64,000 nucleotides of DNA, from assembly GCA_045580005.1 (NCBI GenBank), contig JAZNMZ010000009.1, positions 1 through 64,000 on the forward strand. The letters run 5' to 3'. Source of the DNA: UMGS1052 sp045580005. Lineage in GTDB: Bacteria; Bacillota; Clostridia; Oscillospirales; CAG-382. Below, piece after piece: positions 42,894 through 51,670 of the stretch. The notes beneath the pieces are model-generated. The model searched no databases, was not told where the DNA came from, and saw nothing but the letters and a program-made list of their open reading frames with translations. The translations under genes and the position numbers were made by a program. Position 1 is the stretch's first letter. Every line of letters starts with the position of its first letter.

Positions 42894-42966
42894 TCCCGAA
42901 CACCTGCCGAAAAATCGGCAAAATACCAAACAGATATCTAATTGATATCGGATTAAAGGTGAAAAT

Positions 42967-43233
42967 ATGATTATTGGAAAAATCGTCGGAAATGTAGTTT
43001 CTACAAAAAAGAACGAAAACCTAACTGGTGGAAAGTTCCTTGTTGTGGAAGTATATTCTTCTATGGCGAACGATAAAAGAAAAATGGTGGCAGTTGACAA
43101 TGTCGGAGCCGGAATGGGCGACATTGTGTTGGTAGCACAGGGCAGTGCCGCACGACTTGCTTGTCAGGATGAAAAGCTTCCTATTGACGCAGCGGTTGTC
43201 GGTATTGTAGATACAGCCACCGGACTGGAGTAA
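42967..43233 (+). CDS. EutN/CcmL-type pentameric vertex protein (BMC-P)
   Basis: 88 residues. MIIGKIVGNVVSTKKNENL, KFLVVEVY, AVDNVGAGMGDIVLVAQGSAAR and DAAVVGIVDT are typical of BMC-P proteins (PduN, EutN, CcmL) that cap the vertices of the shell. AAAGGTG precedes the ATG. Its presence means the shell can close. Confidence 0.92.
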   Translation: MIIGKIVGNVVSTKKNENLTGGKFLVVEVYSSMANDKRKMVAVDNVGAGMGDIVLVAQGSAARLACQDEKLPIDAAVVGIVDTATGLE

Positions 43234-43242
43234 TATAAAGTT

Positions 43243-44571
43243 ATGGTATTAACAGAACTTGTTGAAACAATGAAGAAAAGCGGTGTCGCCGGAGCAGGCG
43301 GAGCCGGATTTCCTTCCTATGCAAAGCTCGACAAACGAGCTGACACCATAATCCTTAACTGTGCAGAGTGTGAACCGCTCCTCAAGCTCCATAGACAGGT
43401 ACTCGAGAAATACGCTTACGAAATTTTAAGCACACTTACAACTATTGCTGACGCTGTAGAGGCAGACAGTGTTATTATCGCTGTTAAGTCCTCCTACAAG
43501 GGAGCTGTTGAGGCTGTTAAAAATAACCTCAGCAAATTTCCCAAGGTATCTATCGGACTTCTTCCCGAAATTTACCCTGCAGGAGACGAAGTTGTAACAA
43601 TCTATGAAACAACAAAGAGAGTTGTCGCTCCCGGTGCACTTCCTATCACTGTCGGAGTTACAGTTTTCAATGTTGAAACAATTCTCAATGTTTATAATGC
43701 AATCAATTCTGACTCCCCTGTTACTACAAAGTATATCACAATAGCAGGTGAAGTAAAGAATCCGATTACACTCAAAGCGCCTCTCGGTATTACATATGCA
43801 GAGCTTATAGAAATGGCAGGCGGAGCAACAGTTTCCGATTATAAGCTGATCGGCGGCGGTCCTATGACAGGTCGTATTGTTTCTCCTACTGATGTAGTAA
43901 CAAAGACATCAAACGCTATTCTTGTTCTCCCCTCAAATCATTCCTTGATACTCAAAAAAACATCAAAGATTCAGATTGACATGAAGAGAGCTAAAGCGGC
44001 TTGCTGCCAGTGCAGAATGTGTACTGATTTGTGCTCAAGAAACCTGCTTGGTCATCCTATTGAGCCACACGCGTTTATGCGTTCGGTTACAACAGGAAAC
44101 ACACAGGATGTTGCGCCCTTTATCAACACTATGTTCTGCTCACAGTGTGGACTTTGCGAGCTTTATGCTTGTGGTCAAGGTCTCTCCCCCAGAACTCTTA
44201 TAGGTGAATACAAGAACGGATTGCGCGCTGCAGGAGTAAAGCCTCCGGTTGACGCAAAGTTTGACGAAGTTCATCCCAACAGAGAAATCAGAAGAGTTCC
44301 TATGGGCAGACTCACAGCGAGACTTGGACTTACAGCATACAACAAACCTGCTCCCCTTGTTGACGAAACAGTTAATGCAGGCAAGGTTAAGATTATGCTC
44401 TCTCAGAGCATAGGTGCTCCTGCGACCGCTATTGTCAAAAAAGGCGACAAGGTTTCAGTCGGTCAGGTTATAGGAGAGGCTGCCGAAGGCAAGCTTTCTA
44501 TGCCTGTACACGCTTCAATCAACGGCAAGGTTGTTGACGCAAACGACAGATTCGTTGTAATCGAGGCATAA
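43243..44571 (+). CDS. PduS-like electron-transfer flavoprotein (RnfC family)
   Basis: 442 residues. N-terminal GVAGAGGAGFPSYAK (nucleotide/FMN-binding region), SLBB-like middle domain, and two cysteine sets near C254-C264 (CCQCRMCTDLC) and C299-C310 (CSQCGLCELYAC) for two [4Fe-4S] clusters, then a C-terminal lipoyl-like hammerhead (KKGDKVSVGQVIGE). PduS passes electrons across the shell together with PduT. It starts ten bases after the BMC-P gene. A reducing role inside the compartment fits the two alcohol dehydrogenases. Confidence 0.92.
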   Translation: MVLTELVETMKKSGVAGAGGAGFPSYAKLDKRADTIILNCAECEPLLKLHRQVLEKYAYEILSTLTTIADAVEADSVIIAVKSSYKGAVEAVKNNLSKFPKVSIGLLPEIYPAGDEVVTIYETTKRVVAPGALPITVGVTVFNVETILNVYNAINSDSPVTTKYITIAGEVKNPITLKAPLGITYAELIEMAGGATVSDYKLIGGGPMTGRIVSPTDVVTKTSNAILVLPSNHSLILKKTSKIQIDMKRAKAACCQCRMCTDLCSRNLLGHPIEPHAFMRSVTTGNTQDVAPFINTMFCSQCGLCELYACGQGLSPRTLIGEYKNGLRAAGVKPPVDAKFDEVHPNREIRRVPMGRLTARLGLTAYNKPAPLVDETVNAGKVKIMLSQSIGAPATAIVKKGDKVSVGQVIGEAAEGKLSMPVHASINGKVVDANDRFVVIEA

Positions 44572-44636
44572 AGCAATTACATGGTTTTACCCCATAAAAA
44601 CCCAGCCGAATAAAGATATATGGGGAGAAAGGATGT

Positions 44637-44662
44637 TTTTCATCAAAGATTTTTGATGAAAA
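44637..44662 (+). other. Hairpin before the PduT-like gene
   Basis: An 11-base perfect stem TTTTCATCAAA/TTTGATGAAAA (44637-44647, 44652-44662) with loop GATT, 16 bases before the next start codon, which lacks a clear ribosome site. It may control translation or stability of the following gene. Confidence 0.5.
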
Positions 44663-44678
44663 CTCACGGTTATTATCA

Positions 44679-45227
44679 ATGAGTAAAGCAATCGGAATGG
44701 TTGAACTTCAGACAGTGTCCGCAGGCATTACCAGCGCGGATCTGATGCTTAAGACCGCAGAGGTCGAAGTGATTGAAAGTCAGCCTGTATGTCCGGGAAA
44801 ATACATAGTTCTTATCAGTGGCGATCTCAGCGCTGTTAAGGCGGCTGTGGACTCAGCTAAGGCAAAGGTCGGAGCGAAGCTTGTAGGAAGCTTTGTTCTC
44901 GGCAATCCTCATGAGTCTATTTTCCCTGCTCTTTATGGCGCAACTCAGGTAGAAGATGTAAAAGCTCTCGGTGTTCTTGAAACATTCTCGGCAGCTGATA
45001 TTATCACTGCAGCTGACGCAGCAGCAAAGACATCTTTGGTTGACCTTATCGAGCTTCGTGTCGCCAGAGGTTTGGGCGGCAAATCCTATATGCTTATCAC
45101 GGGCGATGTAGCAGCGGTTACAGCAGCTATCGAAAAGGCGCAGACAGAAGTGTCCGAAAACGGTATGCTTCTTGACAGCTCAATTATTGCAAATCCTGAT
45201 AAGCGCCTTTGGGAAAATATCCTTTAA
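44679..45227 (+). CDS. PduT-like tandem BMC-T shell protein with Fe-S cysteine
   Basis: 182 residues, two BMC domains (AIGMVELQTVSAGITSADLM... and ALGVLETFSAADIITAADAA...). The loop PVCPGKYIVLISGD places Cys at position 38, the same position as the cysteine that holds a [4Fe-4S] cluster at the trimer pore of PduT. Adjacent to PduS, as expected for an electron conduit. The ribosome site is weak. Confidence 0.9.
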   Translation: MSKAIGMVELQTVSAGITSADLMLKTAEVEVIESQPVCPGKYIVLISGDLSAVKAAVDSAKAKVGAKLVGSFVLGNPHESIFPALYGATQVEDVKALGVLETFSAADIITAADAAAKTSLVDLIELRVARGLGGKSYMLITGDVAAVTAAIEKAQTEVSENGMLLDSSIIANPDKRLWENIL

Positions 45228-45245
45228 TTTCTGAAAGGAATAAAA

Positions 45246-46388
45246 ATGAACACATTCAGACTATCTACTCAGGTCTGTTTTGACGAGAATGCACTCGATA
45301 TTCTTTCTCAATACAAGAACTTGAATGCCGTTATTTTTACAGACGCCTTTATGGTAAAGTCAGGTGCTGCTGATAGAATAGCAAAGAAGCTTTCTGGCTG
45401 CTCAAGTGTAAAAATTTTTGGTGAAGTTATGCCTGACCCACCTATCGAGCTTGTAGTCAAGGGACTCAGATTTCTCCTTGATGCAAATGCTGATATCATA
45501 GTAGCTCTCGGAGGCGGCTCATCAATTGATGCTGCCAAAGCGGTACTTCTAATGGCAAAAAGTTCAGGTAAAAAGCAGAATATCAAACTTGTGGCAATAC
45601 CGACAACAAGCGGTACAGGCTCTGAGGTTACTCAGTTCTCTGTTATTACAGATAAGCAGGCAGGTGTCAAGTATCCTCTTGTACATGAGGCTTTACAGCC
45701 GGATGTTGCGATTCTTGACGCAGAGCTTGTGCGCACCGCTCCCCCGTCGGTAACTGCAGATACAGGATTTGATGTTATCACACACGCTCTTGAGGCATAT
45801 ATTTCTACAAAAGCAAACGAATTCTCTGACGCTCTTGCGGAAAAAGCTCTTGAGCTTGCCTTTGAATATCTGCCGCAGGCATACAAGGACGGCAATGATC
45901 TTGTTGCAAGAGAAAAAATGCATAAAGCCTCTTGCCTTGCAGGAATGGCATTTAACACCGTAAGTCTTGGGGTCAATCACGGTATTGCTCACGCGCTCGG
46001 TGCGAAGTTCCATATTCCTCACGGAAGAGCAAATGCAATGCTCCTGCCGCATGTTATGAAGTTCAACGCTGACCTGTCAAACAACTTTGACACAGCTGAA
46101 TACACTGTAACTGCAAAGAAGCTGGCTAAAATAGCAAAAATCATTGGACTCAATGCAACAAACACGCATTTTGCTGTCGTATCTCTTATAAAGCATATTC
46201 AGAGCTTGGAAAAAATATCAGGCATTCCCTCTACCCTTGCCGAAGCAAAGGTATCAAAAGAGGATTATCTCGCTCAAAAGGATTCTATTATTAACAGTGC
46301 CCTTAACGATGCATGTACCGCGACCAATCCTCGCGAGATGACAGCACAGGGTGTTGAAAGTATCTTAAATTGTATTGCAACTTATTAA
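45246..46388 (+). CDS. Iron-containing alcohol dehydrogenase (PduQ-like)
   Basis: 380 residues, group III ADH. GGGSSIDAAK binds NAD; ADTGFDVITHALEAYIS, NHGIAHALG and FHIPHGRANAM contain the metal His residues. PduQ homologues reduce propanal to propanol in compartments; FucO relatives reduce lactaldehyde to 1,2-propanediol. Either step would fit here. No recognisable encapsulation peptide. AAAGGAA precedes the ATG. Last gene of the operon. Confidence 0.9.
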   Translation: MNTFRLSTQVCFDENALDILSQYKNLNAVIFTDAFMVKSGAADRIAKKLSGCSSVKIFGEVMPDPPIELVVKGLRFLLDANADIIVALGGGSSIDAAKAVLLMAKSSGKKQNIKLVAIPTTSGTGSEVTQFSVITDKQAGVKYPLVHEALQPDVAILDAELVRTAPPSVTADTGFDVITHALEAYISTKANEFSDALAEKALELAFEYLPQAYKDGNDLVAREKMHKASCLAGMAFNTVSLGVNHGIAHALGAKFHIPHGRANAMLLPHVMKFNADLSNNFDTAEYTVTAKKLAKIAKIIGLNATNTHFAVVSLIKHIQSLEKISGIPSTLAEAKVSKEDYLAQKDSIINSALNDACTATNPREMTAQGVESILNCIATY

Positions 46389-46411
46389 TACAGTTTTAGA
46401 ATTAACCTGTC

Positions 46412-46441
46412 AAAAAATGTCCGGGCACTCCGGACTTTTTT
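46412..46441 (+). terminator. Terminator of the microcompartment operon
   Basis: Stem GTCCGG/CCGGAC (46419-46424, 46430-46435) with 5-base loop, flanked by an A-run and TTTTTT. Confidence 0.85.
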
Positions 46442-46468
46442 GATATATCAATTTTTCAGGAGCAAACT

Positions 46469-47038
46469 ATGAACTTCAAACAGGAATTTATCGACATATT
46501 CAGGAATGTCGTAAAAAGAAACGGGGCGAGCGAGCTTTTAGAGTGGCTCCAGACAACAGACTTTTTTACAGCTCCTGCCAGCTCCAGGTTTCACTGTGCC
46601 TATGAGGGCGGTCTGTGTGAGCACAGCCTTAATGTATACAAGGCTATGATCTCGCATTTCAACAACAGCCAGGACAGTGAATCCATGGCAATATGTGCTC
46701 TTCTGCACGATTTGTGCAAAGCAGAATTCTATAAAACAAGCTTCAGAAATGTAAAAGACGAAGCCACCGGAAAATGGGAAAAGGTCCCATATTACACCAT
46801 AGAAGACAAATATCCTTTTGGTCATGGTGAAAAATCTGTATTTCTTATCGAGAGATTTATGAAGCTCAAGGTAGATGAAGCAATTGCCATAAGATGGCAC
46901 ATGGGTGGTTTTGACGACGCTGCGCGCGGCGGCAGCTTTGCTGTCAGCGGAGCTTTTGAGAAATATCCTCTTGCAGCTATGCTTCACATCGCAGATATCG
47001 AGGCTACATATCTTATGGAGGGCAAAAAAGATGAGTAA
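46469..47038 (+). CDS. HD-domain hydrolase
   Basis: 189 residues. The metal-binding HD motif is in GGLCEHSLNVYKAM...ALLHDLCKAEFY, with a third His in WHMGG. HD enzymes hydrolyse phosphoester bonds in nucleotides or RNA; this subgroup has no known substrate. It follows the microcompartment terminator and overlaps the NagD-type gene by eight bases. Confidence 0.85.
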   Translation: MNFKQEFIDIFRNVVKRNGASELLEWLQTTDFFTAPASSRFHCAYEGGLCEHSLNVYKAMISHFNNSQDSESMAICALLHDLCKAEFYKTSFRNVKDEATGKWEKVPYYTIEDKYPFGHGEKSVFLIERFMKLKVDEAIAIRWHMGGFDDAARGGSFAVSGAFEKYPLAAMLHIADIEATYLMEGKKDE

Positions 47039-47843
47039 TGTACCTATACTTGACATTGAGTCAAAAAAGGGCTTTATCTGCGACATGGACGGAGTTATCT
47101 ACCACGGAAACAAGATTCTCCCCGGAGTAAAAGAATTTGTTCAGTGGCTTCAGAACAACGACAAACGCTTTTTGTTCCTTACAAACAGCAGCGAAAAATC
47201 GCCGCTCGAGCTCAGACTCAAGCTCCAGAGAATGGGTCTTGATGTGTCAGAGGAGCACTTCTACACAAGCGCACTGTCAACTGCACACTTTCTCAAAAAG
47301 CAAAAACCGAACTGCACAGCGTATGTAATCGGCGAGCCAGGACTTGTCAACGCTCTTTATGAGCACGGAATCGTTATGAACGATGTTAATCCCGACTATG
47401 TTGTTGTAGGAGAAACAAAAAATTATAATTATGATAACATCATCAGAGCTGTAAGGCTTGTTTTCGGTGGTGCAAAGCTCATTGGCACCAACCCTGATAT
47501 GACAGGTCCGTCAGAGCAAGGAATTGTCCCCGCCTGCCGCGCTTTTGTCGCGCCGATTGAACTCACTACAGGCACACAAGCCTACTATCTCGGAAAGCCT
47601 AATCCCCTTATGATGCGCTCTGCTATCAGAATACTGGGAGTGGCTCCCGAGGACGCTGTAATCGTTGGTGACAGGATGGACACCGATATCATTGCCGGAG
47701 TCGAGTCAAGCATAGAAACAGTGCTTGTGCTCTCTGGAGTTACCTCTCCCGAGGTTCTCAGGACTTTCACCTACCGCCCGACATATATTTACGAAAATGT
47801 AGGCGAGATTATAAAGAAGATTCCTTCTGAAATCAATAGCTGA
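47031..47843 (+). CDS. HAD-IIA phosphatase (NagD/AraL type)
   Basis: 270 residues. Motif I CDMDGVIYHGNKILPG, motif II FLTNSSEKSP, Lys in YLGKPNPLM and motif IV GDRMDTDIIAG. The family dephosphorylates small metabolites such as sugar phosphates or nucleotides. ATG 47031 has GGAGGG eight bases ahead; the frame upstream, to 46905, lies inside the HD gene and is rejected. Confidence 0.9.
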   Translation: MSNVPILDIESKKGFICDMDGVIYHGNKILPGVKEFVQWLQNNDKRFLFLTNSSEKSPLELRLKLQRMGLDVSEEHFYTSALSTAHFLKKQKPNCTAYVIGEPGLVNALYEHGIVMNDVNPDYVVVGETKNYNYDNIIRAVRLVFGGAKLIGTNPDMTGPSEQGIVPACRAFVAPIELTTGTQAYYLGKPNPLMMRSAIRILGVAPEDAVIVGDRMDTDIIAGVESSIETVLVLSGVTSPEVLRTFTYRPTYIYENVGEIIKKIPSEINS

Positions 47844-47851
47844 CAAATATG

Positions 47852-47881
47852 AAAGACTGCCGCTGTTACGGCAGTCTTTTT
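47852..47881. terminator. Bidirectional terminator
   Basis: Stem AAAGACTGCCG/CGGCAGTCTTT with a 6-base loop between two convergent genes; T-run on the plus side. Confidence 0.85.
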
Positions 47882-47884
47882 ACA

Positions 47885-48238
47885 TTAATAAATTGTGTTT
47901 GTTGAATTCTGAGTACCGTTTATCCCATCATCGAACATTGATGATCCTGTGCCCATACCTCCTGATGAGCCTGAGTCCATACCACCCGATGAGCCTGAAC
48001 CCATACCGTTATCTGTAGCAGACCCGTTATAATTGTTTGCTCCATCAACGCCACCGTTGTTGTTAAATCCACTGTTTCCACCGCTTCTTGACATATTTCC
48101 GTCAACTACACCGCTATCATCATAGGGACTGTCAGTATCGTTTATATTGTTATCCCTTGCTGAGCATGAACATAGCGATATTGCTGTTGCTGCTGTCAGA
48201 GCAAGAAGAAGTAACTTTACATTCTTAAAATTTTGCAA
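47885..48238 (-). CDS. Gly/Ser/Asn-rich lipoprotein
   Basis: About 117 residues. A lipoprotein signal (QNFKNVKLLLLALTAATAIS then LCSC) is followed by a low-complexity tail with short repeats (GSGSSGGMDS, GSSGGMGTGSS) plus Asn/Asp-rich parts. No domain is recognisable. TTG at 48238 has GGAGGT seven bases ahead; GTG at 48253 has nothing. Could be a surface linker or fibre-like protein; function unknown. Confidence 0.7.
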   Translation of the reverse strand: MQNFKNVKLLLLALTAATAISLCSCSARDNNINDTDSPYDDSGVVDGNMSRSGGNSGFNNNGGVDGANNYNGSATDNGMGSGSSGGMDSGSSGGMGTGSSMFDDGINGTQNSTNTIY

Positions 48239-48383
48239 GATTTTCACCTCCACATATATTTTTTTATAAAAGTAAATCTATATTCATCATAAATTATTAC
48301 ATAATGTATTAATTTTTACAGTGTTACATAAATAGAATTAATTGTGTAAAAATATATATAAAATATTACCTTTGGAGGAAAAA

Positions 48384-49565
48384 ATGAAAAAGAATTATGT
48401 AATAAAGACGCTGATTTTAGTTGTAATTTTCAGCGTTTGTATACCAAGCATCTATGTAATTGCGCTCAATAATAGCGCGCAGGCTGCAGCCACAGGAGTT
48501 GCAATGGAACTCAACTCAGCATCCGCCTGTCTGATGGAAGCAAAAACAGGTGAGATAATATATGAGCAAAACGCAGATGAGCACCTTGAGCCTGCTTCGG
48601 TAACAAAGGTTATGAGTGTTCTCCTTATCTATGAAGCTCTTACAAACGGACAGATAAAAAAAGAAGATATGGTAACAGCAAGTATGCAAGCTTCGCAAAT
48701 GGGCGGCTCACAGATATGGCTCGAGTACGGTGAGCAAATGTCTGTTGACGATATGCTCAAGGCGATACTTGTGGTTTCTGCAAATGACTGTACTGTTGCT
48801 ATGGCAGAGCACATTGCAGGCAGTGAGCTGGCATTTGTTTCGCTGATGAATGAAAAAGCAAATAAGCTTGGTATGAATAACACAGTGTTTATGAACAGTA
48901 CAGGTCTTCCTCAGGACGGACACTATACCTGTGCGCGTGATATTGCGATTATGACAAGGGAGCTATTAAAGTATGAGGATGTCTTTAACTATACAACTAT
49001 ATGGATAGACTCACTGCGCGGCGGAGAATTCGGTCTTTCAAATACAAATAAGCTAATAAGATTCTACCCCGGTGCAAACGGTATGAAAACAGGATTTACC
49101 GACAATGCAGGATATTGCCTTTCAGGCACTGCAAAAAGAGATAATATGCAGCTGATTGCTGCTGTTATGAATGCTGATACTTCTGACAAGCGTTTTGAAG
49201 ACGCTAAGAAGCTGTTTGACTACGGTTTTGCCAACTTCTCCATCTACGACATCCCCCAGAACACAATCACTCCTATACCCGTCAGAGGTGGCGTGAGCGA
49301 ATATTTAAATGTAGAGTACTACGGCAACAGCGGCTCGGTGCTTGTTGCAAAAGGCAGAGAGTCGCTTGTGGAAACTGTTCCTGAGCTGCCCGAAAAAATC
49401 GACGCTCCAATAAAAAAAGGTGATGTAATCGGTCAGGTACACTTTGTTCTACAGGGTGAGGAAATACTATCGCTCAATGTTATTGCAAAAGAAGATGTTG
49501 ACAGAATTGACCTATGGGGTATTTTTAAAAAGCTATTGTCAAAGGCAGTTAGTATAGGCAATTAA
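48384..49565 (+). CDS. D-alanyl-D-alanine carboxypeptidase (DacF/PBP5 type, S11)
   Basis: 393 residues with an N-terminal signal anchor (about 6-28). Catalytic motifs: SVTK (S72, K75), SAND (about 133) and KTGFTD; a C-terminal PBP5-like domain ends in a hydrophobic-amphipathic helix for membrane attachment. It trims the terminal D-Ala of peptidoglycan stem peptides, and DacF-type enzymes act on forespore cortex. TTTGGAGG precedes ATG 48384. Confidence 0.93.
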   Translation: MKKNYVIKTLILVVIFSVCIPSIYVIALNNSAQAAATGVAMELNSASACLMEAKTGEIIYEQNADEHLEPASVTKVMSVLLIYEALTNGQIKKEDMVTASMQASQMGGSQIWLEYGEQMSVDDMLKAILVVSANDCTVAMAEHIAGSELAFVSLMNEKANKLGMNNTVFMNSTGLPQDGHYTCARDIAIMTRELLKYEDVFNYTTIWIDSLRGGEFGLSNTNKLIRFYPGANGMKTGFTDNAGYCLSGTAKRDNMQLIAAVMNADTSDKRFEDAKKLFDYGFANFSIYDIPQNTITPIPVRGGVSEYLNVEYYGNSGSVLVAKGRESLVETVPELPEKIDAPIKKGDVIGQVHFVLQGEEILSLNVIAKEDVDRIDLWGIFKKLLSKAVSIGN

Positions 49566-49595
49566 CACGGAACGGATATTGTTCACATTTGCTTC

Positions 49596-49624
49596 TTGAA
49601 TTTTCCGATAAAATGATTTATAAT
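49596..49624 (+). promoter_or_regulatory. Promoter of pgi
   Basis: TTGAAT (49596-49601), a 17-base spacer and TATAAT (49619-49624). Confidence 0.75.
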
Positions 49625-49670
49625 ATTGTTAGAGAAGTATTTTTATATTATACATCAAGGAGGACATACT

Positions 49671-51020
49671 ATGGCTATCAGATGCAAAGCAGACTATCTC
49701 AAGAACTTTGTGTCGCAAAGCGACATAGACGCATTTATTCCTAAAATGGAAAAAGCCCACGAAGCACTTGTGAACAAATCCGGCGCAGGTAACGATTTTC
49801 TCGGATGGTACGATCTGCCTGTCAATTATGACAAAGTTGAATTTGAGAGAATAAAGGCTGCAGCAGAAAAAATCAAAAAGGAAAGCGACATTTTTATTGC
49901 AATTGGTATCGGCGGTTCGTATCTCGGTGCGAGAGCCGCAATTGAATTTATCAAGTCTCCGAATTACAACGCTCTTTCCAAAAACACTCCTGACATCTAT
50001 TTCGCAGGTAACTCTATCAGTTCCTCTGCTCTTTCGGATCTTCTTAAAATCTGCGAAGGTAAGGACATTTCAGTTAATGTTATTTCAAAATCCGGCACAA
50101 CAACTGAACCCGGTGTTGCTTTCCGCGTATTTAAAGAACTCCTTGAGAAAAAGTACGGCAAGCAGGAGGCCGCCAAGAGAATTTACATAACAACAGACAA
50201 GGCTCGCGGCAACCTCAAAAAGTTTGCCGATTCCAATGGATGTGAAACCTTTGTTATTCCTGACGATGTAGGCGGAAGATTCTCTGTTCTTACAGCCTGT
50301 GGACTTCTGCCTATAGCAGTTGCTGGTGCAGATATTGACGCAATTATGGCAGGCGCAAAGGAAGCGTATGATTCGCTCAAAGTTTGTGACATCACAAAGA
50401 ATGACGCATACAAGTATGCTGTACTCAGAAATGTTTTGCTCGCAAAGGGCAAGGTTATGGAGATTATGGCCTGTTATGAGCCTTCATGGCAGTATATGAA
50501 CGAATGGTGGAAGCAGCTGTACGGCGAGAGCGAGGGAAAAGACGGAAAGGGCATCTTCCCCGCTTCAGTTATTTACTCGACAGACCTGCACTCTCTCGGT
50601 CAGATAATACAGGAGGGTCAGAGAAATATTTTCGAAACAGTTATCGACATCAGAAAGTCTAATGATACGGTACTTATTCCTGATGACAGTGAAAATATCG
50701 ACGGTATGAACTTTTTATCAGGCAAAGAGCTTCAGTTTGTAAACGAAAAGGCGTATCTTGGAACTCTCTTTGCTCATCTTGACGGCGGTGTACCCAACAT
50801 TATTCTTGAGCTTGATTCAAGGAGCGAGAAAGATTACGGATATCTTGTATATTTCTTTGAACTTGCTTGTGCAATTTCAGGATATATACTTGGAGTTAAT
50901 CCCTTTAATCAGCCCGGCGTTGAAGCATACAAAAAGAATATGTTTGCTCTTCTCGGAAAACCCGGAGATGAGAACACAGCAAGAAAAGCCGAACTCGATA
51001 AGCTCATGGCTAGCTTCTGA
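49671..51020 (+). CDS. pgi: Glucose-6-phosphate isomerase
   Basis: 449 residues, the length of Firmicute Pgi. Landmarks: FIAIGIGGSYLGARAAIEF, VISKSGTTTEPGVAFR, VIPDDVGGRFSVLTACG and NPFNQPGVEAYKKNM. Interconverts glucose-6-P and fructose-6-P. AAGGAGG precedes ATG 49671. Confidence 0.97.
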   Translation: MAIRCKADYLKNFVSQSDIDAFIPKMEKAHEALVNKSGAGNDFLGWYDLPVNYDKVEFERIKAAAEKIKKESDIFIAIGIGGSYLGARAAIEFIKSPNYNALSKNTPDIYFAGNSISSSALSDLLKICEGKDISVNVISKSGTTTEPGVAFRVFKELLEKKYGKQEAAKRIYITTDKARGNLKKFADSNGCETFVIPDDVGGRFSVLTACGLLPIAVAGADIDAIMAGAKEAYDSLKVCDITKNDAYKYAVLRNVLLAKGKVMEIMACYEPSWQYMNEWWKQLYGESEGKDGKGIFPASVIYSTDLHSLGQIIQEGQRNIFETVIDIRKSNDTVLIPDDSENIDGMNFLSGKELQFVNEKAYLGTLFAHLDGGVPNIILELDSRSEKDYGYLVYFFELACAISGYILGVNPFNQPGVEAYKKNMFALLGKPGDENTARKAELDKLMASF

Positions 51021-51036
51021 TAAATTTGATACAAAA

Positions 51037-51066
51037 ATGGCACCGACTCAAATCGGTGCCATAATT
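51037..51066. terminator. Bidirectional terminator after pgi
   Basis: Stem ATGGCACCGA/TCGGTGCCAT (51037-51046, 51053-51062), 6-base loop, T-rich on both sides. Confidence 0.85.
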
Positions 51067-51074
51067 TTGTCATT

Positions 51075-51485
51075 TTATGCGAGATAGGGTTTTAAAGCTT
51101 CGGGAATCTTTTCAACCTCAACAGAAGCTGTGAGAGTGAAGTTAATCTTTTCTTTTTCAAGAAGAGGATTAATCTTTTCTACGAAAGTATCAAATCCCTC
51201 CATGTCATTCTTACAAATCTTGAGAGCAGAGTCAATAAAGAGATCTGTAATGTCATAGTTTGCAGCAAGGATACCGCAAATGAAACCATAGAGCTTTTCC
51301 CAGTCATCAACATCATAAGTTGTAGTGTCAATAAGTCTTGCCTTATGTGTGATTTCGTGCATAAGCTTTGTGCCCTGTTCTATACAAACAACACTGCCGT
51401 TTGCGTTGGTAGCAGCTGCGTTAACCATTTCGATAAGATGTTTTGTTTTTCCCGAACCTTTAAGTCCTGCGAAAATCTTGAGCAT
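51075..51485 (-). CDS. Small P-loop ATP-binding protein
   Basis: 136 residues. MLKIFAGLKGSGKTKHLIEM contains a Walker A; the rest has an ITDLFIDSALK stretch that may be Walker B-like and a regular alpha/beta pattern. Similar small proteins occur in Clostridia, sometimes called PilT-like ATPases, without known function. AAATACCTCC on the plus strand shows a GGAGGTATTT ribosome site. Confidence 0.7.
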   Translation of the reverse strand: MLKIFAGLKGSGKTKHLIEMVNAAATNANGSVVCIEQGTKLMHEITHKARLIDTTTYDVDDWEKLYGFICGILAANYDITDLFIDSALKICKNDMEGFDTFVEKINPLLEKEKINFTLTASVEVEKIPEALKPYLA

Positions 51486-51538
51486 AGTAAATACCTCCGT
51501 GATGTAAATTGATAATTATTGTTATTATCTTGTGTAAT

Positions 51539-51567
51539 ATTGTACACCAATTTATGAGATTTGTCAA
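51539..51567 (-). promoter_or_regulatory. Promoter of the small P-loop gene
   Basis: On the minus strand TTGACA (51562-51567), a 17-base spacer and TACAAT (51539-51544). Confidence 0.75.
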
Positions 51568-51670
51568 TAATTTTATTATCAAAACCACAACTTTTGTACA
51601 TTTAGACAAAATATTGTGAAAAAGTTTGTTAAATCCGATAAAAAAGCATATACATAAGAGAAAATTTATA

